Shown: positions 32,956 through 41,611 of the stretch, piece after piece | Layout: the number at the start of each line of letters is the position of its first letter | Position numbering within the stretch: the first letter of the stretch is position 1 | DNA from: RH-AL1 sp965277355 | GTDB taxonomy: Bacteria; Pseudomonadota; Alphaproteobacteria; Rhizobiales; Beijerinckiaceae | NCBI GenBank assembly: GCA_965277355.1 | Contig: CBDICN010000001.1 | Location: 744,001-808,000, forward strand | Direction: 5' to 3' | DNA: 64,000 nucleotides | Translations under genes and position numbers: made by a program | Notes under the pieces: generated by a model | Databases searched by the model: none | Told to the model about the DNA's origin: nothing | Seen by the model: only the letters and a program-made list of their open reading frames with translations

Positions 32956-33968
32956 GGGCTAAGATCCGACCATCGCTGACGATCGCGGCCGCCCTGCTGG
33001 CGATGCCGCTGGTAATTGGCGGGGCGCGAGCGCAGGTCAAAACCCCGGCGCCCGCGGTCGCTTCGGTTGCCCTGCCCAGCCTGCCGCCCTTCTCGATCGC
33101 GCAGCCCAAAGGCGTCGCCCTCAAACCGCCGGCGGAAAGTCCGCCGGCCGGTCCAGACGTGCCGAAAGGCGAGATCTACCTGTCCGCCCTGCTCTCCCAG
33201 CGCGATACCCAGCCGATCTCCAAAGGTCCGCTGCAATGGCGCGTCTTCGACGAGAAAAGCGATGCGCAGGGCCGCCACAGGCTGGTCGCGAGCTCGATGG
33301 ACGCGGCGCCGACCATCTCCCTCCCGCCGGGGACCTATATCGTGCATGCCGCGCTCGACCTTGCCAGCGCGATGCGACGCGTCACGGTCACGCGCGAAGC
33401 CTCGAGCGAGCGCCTGGTGCTCAACGCCGGCGCGCTCCGCATCGTCGGCATGCTCGGCGACAAGCCGCTCAACCCGGCCAAGCTGTCGATCTCGATCTTT
33501 GTGCCGGAGGCCGGAAATTCCGAGGCCAAGCTCGTCCTTTCGGGAGCGAAGGCCGGCGATCTCATCGGCCTGCCGGAAGGCAATTACCACGTCGTCTCGA
33601 CCCTGCTCGACACCGCCGGCTACGCCGGCGCGCAGAAATCGGGTGTCGGCAACAAGACGAACTCGGTCGTGTCCGCCGACCTCAAGGTGCAGGCCGGCAA
33701 GCTGACCGATGCGACCCTGCGGCACCGTTCGGCCGTGATGACGCTGAAGCTCGTCAACGAGCCAGGGGGCGAAGCCCTGGCCAACACCGCCTTCACCATC
33801 CTGACGCCCGGCGGCGACGTCATCCGCGAACTGATCGGCGCCTTCCCTTCGCTGGTGCTGGCCGAGGGCGAGTACGTCGCCATCGCGCGACACGACGCCA
33901 AGACGTTTCAGACCACCTTCAAGGTCAGCTCGACCCTCGACCGCGATGTCGAGGTGGTCGCGAAGTAG
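32952..33968 (+). CDS. Secreted hypothetical protein coupled to the YfhO-like gene
   Basis: A 338-residue protein with a clear signal peptide (LTIAAALLAMPLVIGGARAQ) and a proline-rich segment, followed by repeating beta-sandwich-like stretches (TISLPPGTYIVHAALDLASAMRRVTVTRE, LIGLPEGNYHVVSTLLD, LVLAEGEYVAIARHDAKTFQTTF), the phrasing of carboxypeptidase-regulatory or DUF4198-like adhesive domains. I do not recognise a specific family. The ATG overlaps the stop of the membrane glycosyltransferase, so the two are translationally coupled and probably work on the same envelope product. Confidence 0.75.
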   Translation: MRAKIRPSLTIAAALLAMPLVIGGARAQVKTPAPAVASVALPSLPPFSIAQPKGVALKPPAESPPAGPDVPKGEIYLSALLSQRDTQPISKGPLQWRVFDEKSDAQGRHRLVASSMDAAPTISLPPGTYIVHAALDLASAMRRVTVTREASSERLVLNAGALRIVGMLGDKPLNPAKLSISIFVPEAGNSEAKLVLSGAKAGDLIGLPEGNYHVVSTLLDTAGYAGAQKSGVGNKTNSVVSADLKVQAGKLTDATLRHRSAVMTLKLVNEPGGEALANTAFTILTPGGDVIRELIGAFPSLVLAEGEYVAIARHDAKTFQTTFKVSSTLDRDVEVVAK

Positions 33969-34054
33969 CCTCTTTCCGGCTACTCAGCGCCGTTTGCGAG
34001 CGCGGCGAAGCAACCAGGAGCCGGAAGGCCGGCCTTGGTGGCGATGGAAGCGCG

Positions 34055-34966
34055 TCACAGCCCCAGCATCAGCTCCACGTTCTGCACCGCCGCGCCGGAC
34101 GCGCCCTTGCCGAGGTTGTCGAGCTTGGCCACGAGCACGGCCTGGCGCTGCGCCTCGTTGGCGAAGACGTGCAGTTCGAGATCGTCGCTGTCGTTCAGCG
34201 ACTGCGGCTCCAGCGTCGTCACGCTGGCGGCATCGGCCATCCGCACGTGCCCGGTCGGTCCATAATGGGCGGCGAGCGCGATCGCGAGATCGGCACCGCT
34301 TGGCCGGCCCGGCAGCTCGTCGAGGAACAGCGGGATCGACACCAGCATCCCTTGCGCGAATGCGCCGACCGACGGCACGAAGATCGGGCGCCGCTCAAGG
34401 CGGCTATAGGCCATCACCTCGGGGACGTGCTTGTGGCCGAGCGTCAGCCCGTAGAGCTCGAAAGCCGGCGCCTGCCCGGCCTCGTAGGCGGCGATCATCG
34501 CCTTGCCGCCGCCGCTATAGCCCGACACCGCGTTGATCGCGACCGGCATCCGCGGATCGAACAGCTTGGCGTCGACGAGCGGGCGCAAGAGACCGATGGC
34601 GCCGGTCGCGTAGCAACCGGGATTGGCGACGAAGCGGGCGGCGGCGATCGCCTCGGCCTGCCCGAAAACCAGCTCGGGGAAGCCGTAGGTCCAGCCGGGC
34701 GTAACGCGGTGCGCGGTGGAAGCGTCGAGCACCCGCGGACCCTGCGGCATGGCGGCGACGAGCGCGGCTGTCTCCCTCGCCGCCTCGTCCGGCAGGCAGA
34801 GGATGACGAGGTCGACCTCGCCGAGCAGCGCGCGCTTGGCCTCGACGCTCTTGCGGTCCTCCGCCGCGAGGTTCTTCAGCGCGATACCGGGCTTGCCGGC
34901 GAGACGCGCGCGGATGCCGAGACCCGTCGTTCCTGCCTCGCCGTCGATGAAGATTCGCGCCGTCAT
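34055..34966 (-). CDS. argC: N-acetyl-gamma-glutamyl-phosphate reductase, short type
   Basis: A 303-residue NADP-dependent reductase of arginine biosynthesis, converting N-acetylglutamyl phosphate to the semialdehyde. The N-terminal FIDGEAGTTGLGIRARL is the nucleotide-binding loop of the shorter (type 2) ArgC, and NPGCYATGAIGLLRPL near residue 115 carries the catalytic cysteine. Length is right for this subgroup. It follows the ribosomal operon on the same strand, after the rpsI terminator, so it may have its own promoter. Confidence 0.95.
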   Translation of the reverse strand: MTARIFIDGEAGTTGLGIRARLAGKPGIALKNLAAEDRKSVEAKRALLGEVDLVILCLPDEAARETAALVAAMPQGPRVLDASTAHRVTPGWTYGFPELVFGQAEAIAAARFVANPGCYATGAIGLLRPLVDAKLFDPRMPVAINAVSGYSGGGKAMIAAYEAGQAPAFELYGLTLGHKHVPEVMAYSRLERRPIFVPSVGAFAQGMLVSIPLFLDELPGRPSGADLAIALAAHYGPTGHVRMADAASVTTLEPQSLNDSDDLELHVFANEAQRQAVLVAKLDNLGKGASGAAVQNVELMLGL

Positions 34967-35093
34967 GAAGGTCCATCGCCTTGCGCGTCCGCCGATCTCG
35001 ACGGCCGCATCGTGTCCGCATCATATGAGGATGCAAGGTCGACACCGCGGCGGTATGCCGGCCGCGGAACGCGCCACGCGCCTTCGAGGAGCA

Positions 35094-35119
35094 AAGAAAA
35101 AGGCGGCCGAAGCCGCCTT
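35094..35119 (-). terminator. Rho-independent terminator of rplM-rpsI
   Basis: Read on the minus strand, an 8-bp perfect stem (AAGGCGGC pairing with GCCGCCTT) closed by a TTCG tetraloop is followed by a T-rich run (TTTTCTTT). It starts about 22 bp after the rpsI stop. Confidence 0.9.
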
Positions 35120-35141
35120 TCCCGCTCTCGGTTCCGGCGCC

Positions 35142-35621
35142 TCAGCGCTTGGAGAACTGGAACGAGCGGCGCGCTTTCTTCTTGCCGTACTTCTTGCGTT
35201 CGACGACGCGTGAATCGCGGGTGAGAAAGCCTTCCTTCTTGAGGACGCCGCGCAGTTCCGGTTCGAAGTAGGTGAGCGCCTTGGACAGGCCATGGCGCAC
35301 CGCGCCGGCCTGGCCAGAGAGGCCGCCGCCGCCGACATTGACCATCATGTCGTACTGGCCGACGCGCTGGGTGATGCCGAGCGGCTGCTGAAGGATCATC
35401 CGCAGCACGGGGCGCGCGAAATATTGCTCATAAGGCTTGTCGTTGACGACGATCTTGCCGGAACCGGGCTTGATCCAGACCCGGGCCACGGCATCCTTGC
35501 GCTTGCCGGTGGCATAGGCTCGGCCGAGCTTGTCGAGCTTCTGCACGCGAACCGGCGCGGCCGGCTGCGGCGTGGCGGTCGCATCCTTGAGATCCTGGAG
35601 GGACGAAACGGTCTCGGCCAT
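35142..35621 (-). CDS. rpsI: 30S ribosomal protein S9
   Basis: A 159-residue ribosomal protein of the small-subunit head. The body has GRAYATGKRKDAVARVWIKPGSG and GGGLSGQAGAVRHGLSKAL, and the C-terminus KKARRSFQFSKR is the conserved basic tail that reaches the P-site tRNA. The N-terminal 25 residues are an alphaproteobacterial extension. Its ATG lies two bases after the rplM stop, the usual operon partner. A strong hairpin terminator follows. Confidence 0.98.
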   Translation of the reverse strand: MAETVSSLQDLKDATATPQPAAPVRVQKLDKLGRAYATGKRKDAVARVWIKPGSGKIVVNDKPYEQYFARPVLRMILQQPLGITQRVGQYDMMVNVGGGGLSGQAGAVRHGLSKALTYFEPELRGVLKKEGFLTRDSRVVERKKYGKKKARRSFQFSKR

Positions 35622-35623
35622 GA

Positions 35624-36109
35624 TCAGGCTGCCTTGTTCTTATTGTTCACGCTGTTTTTGCGGTTCATCGCGCCGACGTCGAGCGCGACGGGCTGCTGCG
35701 CCTCGTGCGGATGCTCCGCTCCCTTGTAGACACGCAGGTTGCCGAGCTGCTTGCGGCCGAGCGGGCCGCGCGGGAGCATGCGCTCGACCGCCTTCTCGAC
35801 GACGCGCTCCGGAAACCGTCCCTCGAGGATGAAGCGCGCGGTGCGCTCCTTGATGCCGCCCTGAAAGCCCGTGTAGTGATAGTATACCTTGTTCTCGCGC
35901 TTGCGGCCGGTGAAGACGACCTTGTCGGCGTTGACGACGATGATGTTGTCGCCGTCGTCCATGTGCGGCGTGAAGGACACCTTGTGCTTGCCGCGCAGCC
36001 GCAGCGCGATGATCGAGGCGAGCCGGCCGACCACGAGGCCGGTGGCGTCGATCACGACCCACTTCTTCTCGATGTCGGCCGTTTTGGTCGAGTGCGTGCT
36101 GCCGAACAT
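35624..36109 (-). CDS. rplM: 50S ribosomal protein L13
   Basis: A 161-residue early-assembling large-subunit protein. The core DIEKKWVVIDATGLVVGRLASIIALRLRGKH and the VVEKAVERMLPRGPLGR motif are complete. The N-terminus (FGSTHSTKTA) differs from the usual MKTFSAKPAE start of rhizobial L13, and a short Asn/Lys-rich tail (NSVNNKNKAA) is slightly longer than usual. The ATG has an AGG-containing leader. It heads the two-gene rplM-rpsI operon and is divergent from the CoA-binding protein gene. Confidence 0.97.
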   Translation of the reverse strand: MFGSTHSTKTADIEKKWVVIDATGLVVGRLASIIALRLRGKHKVSFTPHMDDGDNIIVVNADKVVFTGRKRENKVYYHYTGFQGGIKERTARFILEGRFPERVVEKAVERMLPRGPLGRKQLGNLRVYKGAEHPHEAQQPVALDVGAMNRKNSVNNKNKAA

Positions 36110-36258
36110 GACGGTACCTGTTGCGAAACGAAGCGGTGTTAGAGCCTCGGGGCCATCCGAAGTCAAGGGTCCGTTGCCAATTGCCGGAAACTGACGCTTC
36201 TTGGCTGAAAAGTCAGAAGTGGTATTTGGGTACCGGTCAACCAGGAGGCTGAGAGCCG

Positions 36259-36666
36259 ATGCCCGACGTCGATCTGAAGACCCTGCTCGCGGACGTGGAG
36301 ACCATCGCCATCGTCGGCCTGTCGTCCACTGCGTCGCGCCCGTCCAACGGGGTCGGCGCCTTTCTTATGGAGCAGGGCTACGACTGCGTCGGTGTCAGCC
36401 CCAAGGAGGCCGGCCAGACCATCCACGGCATGCCGGTGTTCGCGTCCCTCGCCGAGATCGACCGGCCGATCGACATGGTGGACATCTTCCGCGCCGCCGA
36501 GGCCGTCGACGGCATCGTCGGCGAGGCGCTGGCGCTGGAGCCGCGGCCGCGCGTGATCTGGATGCAACTCGGCGTCGTCAACCAGGCGGCCAAGCACCGC
36601 GCGGAGGCTGCCGGCCTCACCGTCGTGATGGACCGCTGCCCGAAGATCGTGCTCGGCGGCCATTAG
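36259..36666 (+). CDS. CoA-binding domain protein
   Basis: A 135-residue single-domain protein with the Rossmann-like CoA-binding fold. The nucleotide-binding start is IAIVGLSSTASRPSNGVGAFL near residue 15, with QLGVVNQAAKHRAEAAGL and the MDRCPKIVL end typical of the YccU-like family. The function of this family is not settled; it may sense CoA or act as a small regulatory subunit. It has a strong AGGAGG ribosome-binding site ten bases upstream of the ATG, and it precedes tyrS by about 77 bp. Confidence 0.9.
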   Translation: MPDVDLKTLLADVETIAIVGLSSTASRPSNGVGAFLMEQGYDCVGVSPKEAGQTIHGMPVFASLAEIDRPIDMVDIFRAAEAVDGIVGEALALEPRPRVIWMQLGVVNQAAKHRAEAAGLTVVMDRCPKIVLGGH

Positions 36667-36743
36667 CGCGATCCAAACAACCGTCGCTTGACGCCCCCAG
36701 GCTTTTGCCGGAAGCGAAGGCCTCCAGCATCGAGAGCTTCGCC

Positions 36744-37994
36744 GTGTCCGCCCACGCGTCCGACTTCCTGCGCATCCTCGACGAGCGCGGCTTCATCCAT
36801 CAATGCTCCGACCTTGTCGGACTCGACGCCAAGGCGAGCAGCGGCGAGCTCGTCGCCTACATCGGGTTCGACTGTACGGCGCGCTCGCTCCACGTCGGCT
36901 CGCTGCTGCCGATCATGCTGCTGCGCTGGCTGCAGAAGGCCGGCGGCAAACCGGTCGTGCTCGTCGGCGGCGGCACGACCAGGGTCGGCGATCCCTCCGG
37001 CAAGGACGAGAGCCGCAAGCTGCTCTCGCTCGACGACATCGCGGCCAACAAGGCCTCGCTGCAGAGGGTGTTCTCGCGCTTCCTCGGCTTCGGTGACGCG
37101 AAGACCGACGCCGTGATGGTCGACAACGCCGATTGGCTCGGCGGCCTCAACTACATCGACTTCCTGCGCGACGTCGGCCGGCATTTTTCCGTCAACCGCA
37201 TGCTGGCGATGGACTCGGTCAATCTGCGGCTCGAGCGCGACCACGAGCTGTCGTTTCTCGAATTCAACTACATGTGCTGCCAGGCCTACGACTTCGTCGA
37301 ACTGTCGCGGCGCGCCGGCGTCACCTTGCAGATGGGAGGCTCGGACCAGTGGGGCAATATCGTGACCGGCATCGATCTCGGCCGGCGCATGGGCACGGCG
37401 CAGCTCTACGCGCTGACGACGCCGCTGCTCACCACCGCGTCCGGCGCCAAGATGGGCAAGACCGCGCAAGGCGCGGTGTGGCTCGACGCCGAGCTGCTGC
37501 CGGTGTTCGAATATTGGCAGTACTGGCGCAACTGCGACGACGGGGATGTCGGGCGATTCTTGCGGCTCTTCACCGAGCTGCCGATGGACGAGATCGCCCG
37601 GCTGGAGGCTCTCGAAGGCGGCGGTATCAACGACGCCAAGAAAGTTTTGGCGACGGAGGCGACCGCCTTACTCCATGGCCGGGAGGCGGCGGACGCGGCG
37701 GCGGCGACGGCGCGGCGGACCTTCGAGGACGGCGCGCTGGCGCAGGACCTGCCGAGCGTGATGATCGCCGCCGGCGAGCTCGCCGCCGGCCTCGGCGTTC
37801 TCTCGGCGTTTCAGAAGGCGGGGCTCGTCGCGTCCGGCGGCGAGGCGCGCCGCCAGGTGAAGGGCGGCGGTCTGCGCATCAACGATGCACCGGTGTCGGA
37901 CGAGCGCGCCGTGCTCACCGAAAGCGACCTGCGTGAAGGTGCGATCAAACTGTCGCTCGGCCGTAAGCGGCATGTGCTGCTGAAGGTGGCGTGA
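36744..37994 (+). CDS. tyrS: Tyrosyl-tRNA synthetase
   Basis: A 416-residue class I synthetase. The HIGH-type motif is LHVGSLLPI, preceded by YIGFDCTA; the second motif reads KMGKT in place of KMSKS, a known TyrS variation; and a C-terminal S4-like RNA-binding domain includes EARRQVKGGGLRINDAPV. No ATG is available before the conserved FLRILDERGF. The GTG at 36744, with GAGAG eight bases upstream, gives the expected length; a TTG at 36703 is less likely. It charges tRNA-Tyr and is essential. Confidence 0.94.
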   Translation: MSAHASDFLRILDERGFIHQCSDLVGLDAKASSGELVAYIGFDCTARSLHVGSLLPIMLLRWLQKAGGKPVVLVGGGTTRVGDPSGKDESRKLLSLDDIAANKASLQRVFSRFLGFGDAKTDAVMVDNADWLGGLNYIDFLRDVGRHFSVNRMLAMDSVNLRLERDHELSFLEFNYMCCQAYDFVELSRRAGVTLQMGGSDQWGNIVTGIDLGRRMGTAQLYALTTPLLTTASGAKMGKTAQGAVWLDAELLPVFEYWQYWRNCDDGDVGRFLRLFTELPMDEIARLEALEGGGINDAKKVLATEATALLHGREAADAAAATARRTFEDGALAQDLPSVMIAAGELAAGLGVLSAFQKAGLVASGGEARRQVKGGGLRINDAPVSDERAVLTESDLREGAIKLSLGRKRHVLLKVA

Positions 37995-38007
37995 CCGCCG
38001 CGGCGCG

Positions 38008-38035
38008 TTCCTTCTCCCGCGAGCGGGAGAAGGAA
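38008..38035. terminator. Perfect 13-bp inverted repeat between convergent tyrS and nusB
   Basis: TTCCTTCTCCCGC at 38008-38020 is followed, after GA, by its exact complement at 38023-38035. It lies between the stops of two convergent genes, so it could serve as a bidirectional transcription terminator, although no clear T-run follows on either strand. It might also be an extragenic repeat. Confidence 0.55.
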
Positions 38036-38043
38036 TACGCAAG

Positions 38044-38511
38044 TCACCCCGCCTTCGCCTCGAACTCGTCGTCGCGGAACCCGCGGGCGAGAGCGTCGAG
38101 CACGGCGTTGATCATGCCGCTCTCGTCGCGGCCGAAGAAGGCGCCGGCGACGTCGACGTATTCCTTGATGACGACCCGCGCGGGGATGTCCTTGCGCTTC
38201 TTCAATTCGTAGGCGCCCGCGCGCAGGATGGCGCGCATCACGCTGTCGACCCGCGCCAGCGGCCAGGAGGCGATCAGCGTCTTGTCGACCGCCCGGTCGA
38301 GCGGGCCCTGGTCGGCCAGCACGCCGCGGAGAACGTCGCGGAAAAAGGCGAGTTCGGCATCGTTGTAGCGCTCGCCCTCGATCTCACCGCCGATCCAGAA
38401 CGTCTCGAACTCGGCGAGCACGTCGGGCAGCGTTTTGCCGGTCACGTCCATTTGGTAGAGCGCCTGCACCGATGCGAGGCGGGCCGCGGAGCGTGCCATC
38501 CCCTGTGCCAT
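38044..38511 (-). CDS. nusB: Transcription antitermination factor NusB
   Basis: A 155-residue all-helical RNA-binding protein that acts with NusE/S10 in antitermination of rRNA transcription. RSAARLASVQALYQMDVTG at the N-terminus and LARVDSVMRAILRAGAYELKKRKDIPARVVIKEYVDVA further on are the family landmarks. Its ATG overlaps the ribH stop by the ATGA arrangement. The ribH-nusB pair is the usual end of the riboflavin cluster. Confidence 0.96.
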   Translation of the reverse strand: MAQGMARSAARLASVQALYQMDVTGKTLPDVLAEFETFWIGGEIEGERYNDAELAFFRDVLRGVLADQGPLDRAVDKTLIASWPLARVDSVMRAILRAGAYELKKRKDIPARVVIKEYVDVAGAFFGRDESGMINAVLDALARGFRDDEFEAKAG

Positions 38512-38984
38512 CAGCCGGCATCCCGCTGGTGCTTGATCTGCCACAGGGCGAGCGCCGCGCGCGCCGCATCGCCGCCCTTGTCGCCCTGCTCCGGGTCGGC
38601 GCGGACGATCGCCTGCGCCTCGGTCTCGACCGTCAGGATGCCGTTGCCGAAGGGAAGACGCCAATCCACCGCGAACTGGGTCAGGGCGCGGGCGCTCTCG
38701 TTGGCGACGATCTCGAAATGGTAGGTCTCGCCGCGGATGATGCAGCCGAGCGCGACGGCGCCGGCGTAGACGCCGTCCTCGACGGACAGCGCCAGCGCGA
38801 CCGGGATTTCGAGCGCACCCGGCACGCGGATGACGTCGAGCGTCGCGCCGGCCGCCTCGAGGGCGCGGCGGGTGCCGGCGAACAGCATCGCACCGATCCC
38901 GTCGTAGTACCGCGCCTCGACGACGAGGAAGCGCGCGCCATCGACGTGCACGGGCGAGAAAGGGGATCGGCGCGGTTCGGCCAT
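38511..38984 (-). CDS. ribH: 6,7-dimethyl-8-ribityllumazine synthase
   Basis: A 157-residue enzyme that condenses the pyrimidine and four-carbon precursors in the penultimate step of riboflavin synthesis, usually as an icosahedral or pentameric assembly. Landmarks are RFLVVEARYYDGIGAMLFAG, VPGALEIPVALAL and GCIIRGETYHFEIVANES (with the catalytic His). It overlaps nusB. The 183-bp interval to the divergent 68-residue gene should contain its promoter, since it is cut off from the ribD-ribE block. Confidence 0.96.
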   Translation of the reverse strand: MAEPRRSPFSPVHVDGARFLVVEARYYDGIGAMLFAGTRRALEAAGATLDVIRVPGALEIPVALALSVEDGVYAGAVALGCIIRGETYHFEIVANESARALTQFAVDWRLPFGNGILTVETEAQAIVRADPEQGDKGGDAARAALALWQIKHQRDAG

Positions 38985-39167
38985 GATCGCGCGAGCGCTC
39001 TGCGGGAGGTCGGGTCGAAGGGAGGCGCCTGGGTACCAAGCGCGCCGCGTTGGAGCAAGCCGCGTCTCGCGTCGAGGACCTGTGCGGACGAGGCGCGCCT
39101 GCGGCGATCGGGCAGGAAACCGATCGCGCGAGGGCTTGTTTGAAGGCTGCGGCAGTGAGGAGTGACC

Positions 39168-39374
39168 ATGAAGCTCGGGGATTTTCGCAAGCAGACCAAA
39201 GATCTTGCCGACGCCGTCGTGATTTCGATCGCCGAGGTCGATCAGGCGGCGGCGATGAACGTGACGGCGGTCGAGATTGTCGAGGACGCATCGGTGCACG
39301 GCCACAAGGCCGAAGGGCAGGAAGCCATCGATCTCGACGGCGGCAAGCAGACGACGATCGTTCTGCGCTACTGA
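39168..39374 (+). CDS. Small conserved-looking hypothetical protein
   Basis: A 68-residue acidic protein (KLGDFRKQTKDLADAVVISIAEVDQAAAMNVTAVEIVEDASV...KQTTIVLRY) with GAGGAG seven bases before its ATG. The alternating charged and hydrophobic pattern suggests a compact alpha/beta fold; no membrane segment or cysteine is seen. I do not recognise a family. Its last seven bases overlap the stop end of the 536-residue gene on the opposite strand. It is the only plus-strand gene inside the riboflavin/nusB region. Confidence 0.7.
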   Translation: MKLGDFRKQTKDLADAVVISIAEVDQAAAMNVTAVEIVEDASVHGHKAEGQEAIDLDGGKQTTIVLRY

Positions 39375-40978
39375 GCGGCTTCGGCCGTTTCCGCCGGCCT
39401 CGGTCGTGGGTCGGCGGTCGATGTTGGCGGCTCCCGACGGTGCATGGTGGCGCGGAGCCTCGCCGCCTCCGCATGATGCCCGCAAACCTCCGCGAGCGTC
39501 GCTGCCTCCGCCCTTATCGCGAAATCGTCGGGAAAGAGCCGTAGAGCCCCATCGATGATCGCGGCGGCGCGCGTCGGATTCTCGGTTTTGCGGAGCGACA
39601 ACGCCAGCATCCGGTGGCAATCGGCGATGCCGAACGCCGCCCTCGTGGCGAACGTCCAGCGATCGACCGATGCCGTCCAATCGCCGCCCGCGGACGCGTT
39701 GCGGGCATAGCTGAAATAGAAGGCAAGGTCGTGCGGGTAGAGCGACAGTCCGCGCTCGATCAGCCGGTCGGCTCGCCTGTGCTTGCCGCGACGGATCAGG
39801 GCGTCGGCCATGCGCAACCGCAACCTTCGCAGGGTCATCAAGGCGAACCGCTGTCCGCCCCTGTCTCCACTTTCGGCGGCGCTCAGCCTCTCGCTCGGAA
39901 TACTTCCGGTCTCGAGCTGCCATCCTGCCGCGTAGAGCGTGCTGCCTGCGTCCGCTGCCACGTTCAGGCTCATCGCCAGCCGGGTCGCATCCCTCGTCGT
40001 GCGACCGGCGCACCATACTTGCTGCCAGACATCCCGCTTCGAGAGATCGACCTTGCGCCGGTGCAACGGCTTCGCGCCGCTCATGCGTGCCTCGATGAGG
40101 AATCCGCGAAAGTCACCCGGCACAAAAACCCAGACGGAGAACACCAGCAGGGTCCGCGAGGGGAGCGCGTGCTCGATCGAGGCTTCCACGAGAGCGTCCT
40201 TTGGTGTGATTGCCGGCGAGATCAAAAGGCACGACGAGGCGGCGCTCGGCCGGGTCCGCGGATCGGGATAGGTCGTCCGGGCGTACGTGCCGCGCCGCCA
40301 CGCGTCCTCGATCTCGATGCCTTTCGCGGCGCGGCGGGCGGGCGGCTCTCGTCCCTCCTCTCGCTCGACGACATCGTAGGCCGTCCGGCATACGCGAATC
40401 CACGACTGGACGTCGATGCGCGGTTCGTCGTGGAAGGTCGCGAAATGCGCCAGATAGCCCTTCAGCAGTCCATCCTTAAGCCTGTCAACCGTTCCCGGCG
40501 CGTGCCCCTCGTCGGCCTGCTCGACCCACAACAGCCACCGCGTCCCTCGAAGGCGCAGCAACTCCGACAATCTGTCGATCTCGTCGTGGGTCGCGTGCCC
40601 CGTCCGCAGCATGATCTTCTCGTTGTTGCCGAGGACGGAGGCGAAAGCAGAACGCAGATACCGCAGCTTGCGCAGTTCCCTTGCGCGGACCACGCCTTCC
40701 GCCACCTGCGATTGCACCGCGAACGTGTGATAGTCGAAATCGTCGTAGCGGGCGCTGTAGCCCATGTATTCTTCGTCGCCGCTGGCCGGCCGGAACTTGA
40801 GATCCTCGGCATCGAAGAAGGCGAGACCGCCGGCAATCACCGCCCGAAGATTTTCCATCTTCGACGCGCTGAAGCGGAACAAGCCGAGCGGCTCGGCGGC
40901 GCAGAAGCGCTGAAAGACGCCGAATTCGCACCCGTACCCGAGGCTCTCGAAACGCGTGACAAGCTCGTGGTCCTCCAT
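39368..40978 (-). CDS. Hypothetical protein: SLG-x-x-CEFG N-terminal domain plus TPR-like C-terminus
   Basis: A 536-residue protein with three parts. Residues 1-220 begin FESLGYGCEFGVFQRFCAAEPLGLFRFSASKMENL, a start seen in uncharacterised proteins near polysaccharide genes. A middle region of about 150 residues looks beta-rich (LLISPAITPKDALV...LVFSVWVFVPGDFRG), and the C-terminal 150 residues form TPR-like helices (RGKHRRADRLIERGLSLYPHDLAFYFSYAR). It begins nine bases after ribE, so it probably rides on the riboflavin transcript. No catalytic motif is evident and I do not assign a function. Confidence 0.75.
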   Translation of the reverse strand: MEDHELVTRFESLGYGCEFGVFQRFCAAEPLGLFRFSASKMENLRAVIAGGLAFFDAEDLKFRPASGDEEYMGYSARYDDFDYHTFAVQSQVAEGVVRARELRKLRYLRSAFASVLGNNEKIMLRTGHATHDEIDRLSELLRLRGTRWLLWVEQADEGHAPGTVDRLKDGLLKGYLAHFATFHDEPRIDVQSWIRVCRTAYDVVEREEGREPPARRAAKGIEIEDAWRRGTYARTTYPDPRTRPSAASSCLLISPAITPKDALVEASIEHALPSRTLLVFSVWVFVPGDFRGFLIEARMSGAKPLHRRKVDLSKRDVWQQVWCAGRTTRDATRLAMSLNVAADAGSTLYAAGWQLETGSIPSERLSAAESGDRGGQRFALMTLRRLRLRMADALIRRGKHRRADRLIERGLSLYPHDLAFYFSYARNASAGGDWTASVDRWTFATRAAFGIADCHRMLALSLRKTENPTRAAAIIDGALRLFPDDFAIRAEAATLAEVCGHHAEAARLRATMHRREPPTSTADPRPRPAETAEAAQ

Positions 40979-40987
40979 CGCGAACGC

Positions 40988-41611
40988 CTAGCTCGGGCCC
41001 GCGGCCTTCGCGCGTGTCTCCGTCAGCCGCGCGGCGTAGCGGGCCATTAGGTCCACCTCGAGGTTGAGCCTGTCGCCGACCTTGCGCTCGGCCCATGTGG
41101 TGACGGCGAGGCTATGCGGAATCAAGAGGACCGAGAAGCGATCGTGTTCGGTCGCGTTCACCGTCAACGATGTGCCGTCGAGCGACACCGAGCCCTTCTC
41201 CGCGATGAAACGATTGAGGTCGTGAGGAGCGGCGATCTCGAAGCGGCTCATCCCGTCGAAGCCATCGATCGACACGATCTCGGCGGTGCCGTCGATGTGT
41301 CCCGTCACGATATGGCCGCCGAGTTCGTCGCCGATCCGCAGCGACCGCTCCAGGTTGAGCCTCGTGCCTTCGACCCACGACCCGGCGGTCGTGCGCGCGA
41401 GGGTCTCGGCGCCGACATCGACCTCGAACCAGGCTCCGCCGTCGGCCGGGCCGACCGCCACCGCCGTCAGGCATGGGCCGCTGCAGGCGATCGAGGCGCC
41501 GAGCGCGATGGTCGCGGACTGGTAATGACAGGCGACGCGCACGCGCCGCAGAACGCCTCGCGCGGCGATCGTCTCGATCCGCCCGACGTCCGTGATGAGA
41601 CCGGTGAACAT
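40988..41611 (-). CDS. ribE: Riboflavin synthase
   Basis: A 207-residue alpha subunit that dismutates two lumazines to riboflavin. Two lumazine-binding repeats are visible, the first starting MFTGLITDVGRIE and the second containing IVTGHIDGTAEIV. The start ATG directly abuts the ribD stop (TAG-ATG). In the usual order ribH would follow; here a 536-residue gene of unknown function intervenes. Confidence 0.96.
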   Translation of the reverse strand: MFTGLITDVGRIETIAARGVLRRVRVACHYQSATIALGASIACSGPCLTAVAVGPADGGAWFEVDVGAETLARTTAGSWVEGTRLNLERSLRIGDELGGHIVTGHIDGTAEIVSIDGFDGMSRFEIAAPHDLNRFIAEKGSVSLDGTSLTVNATEHDRFSVLLIPHSLAVTTWAERKVGDRLNLEVDLMARYAARLTETRAKAAGPS

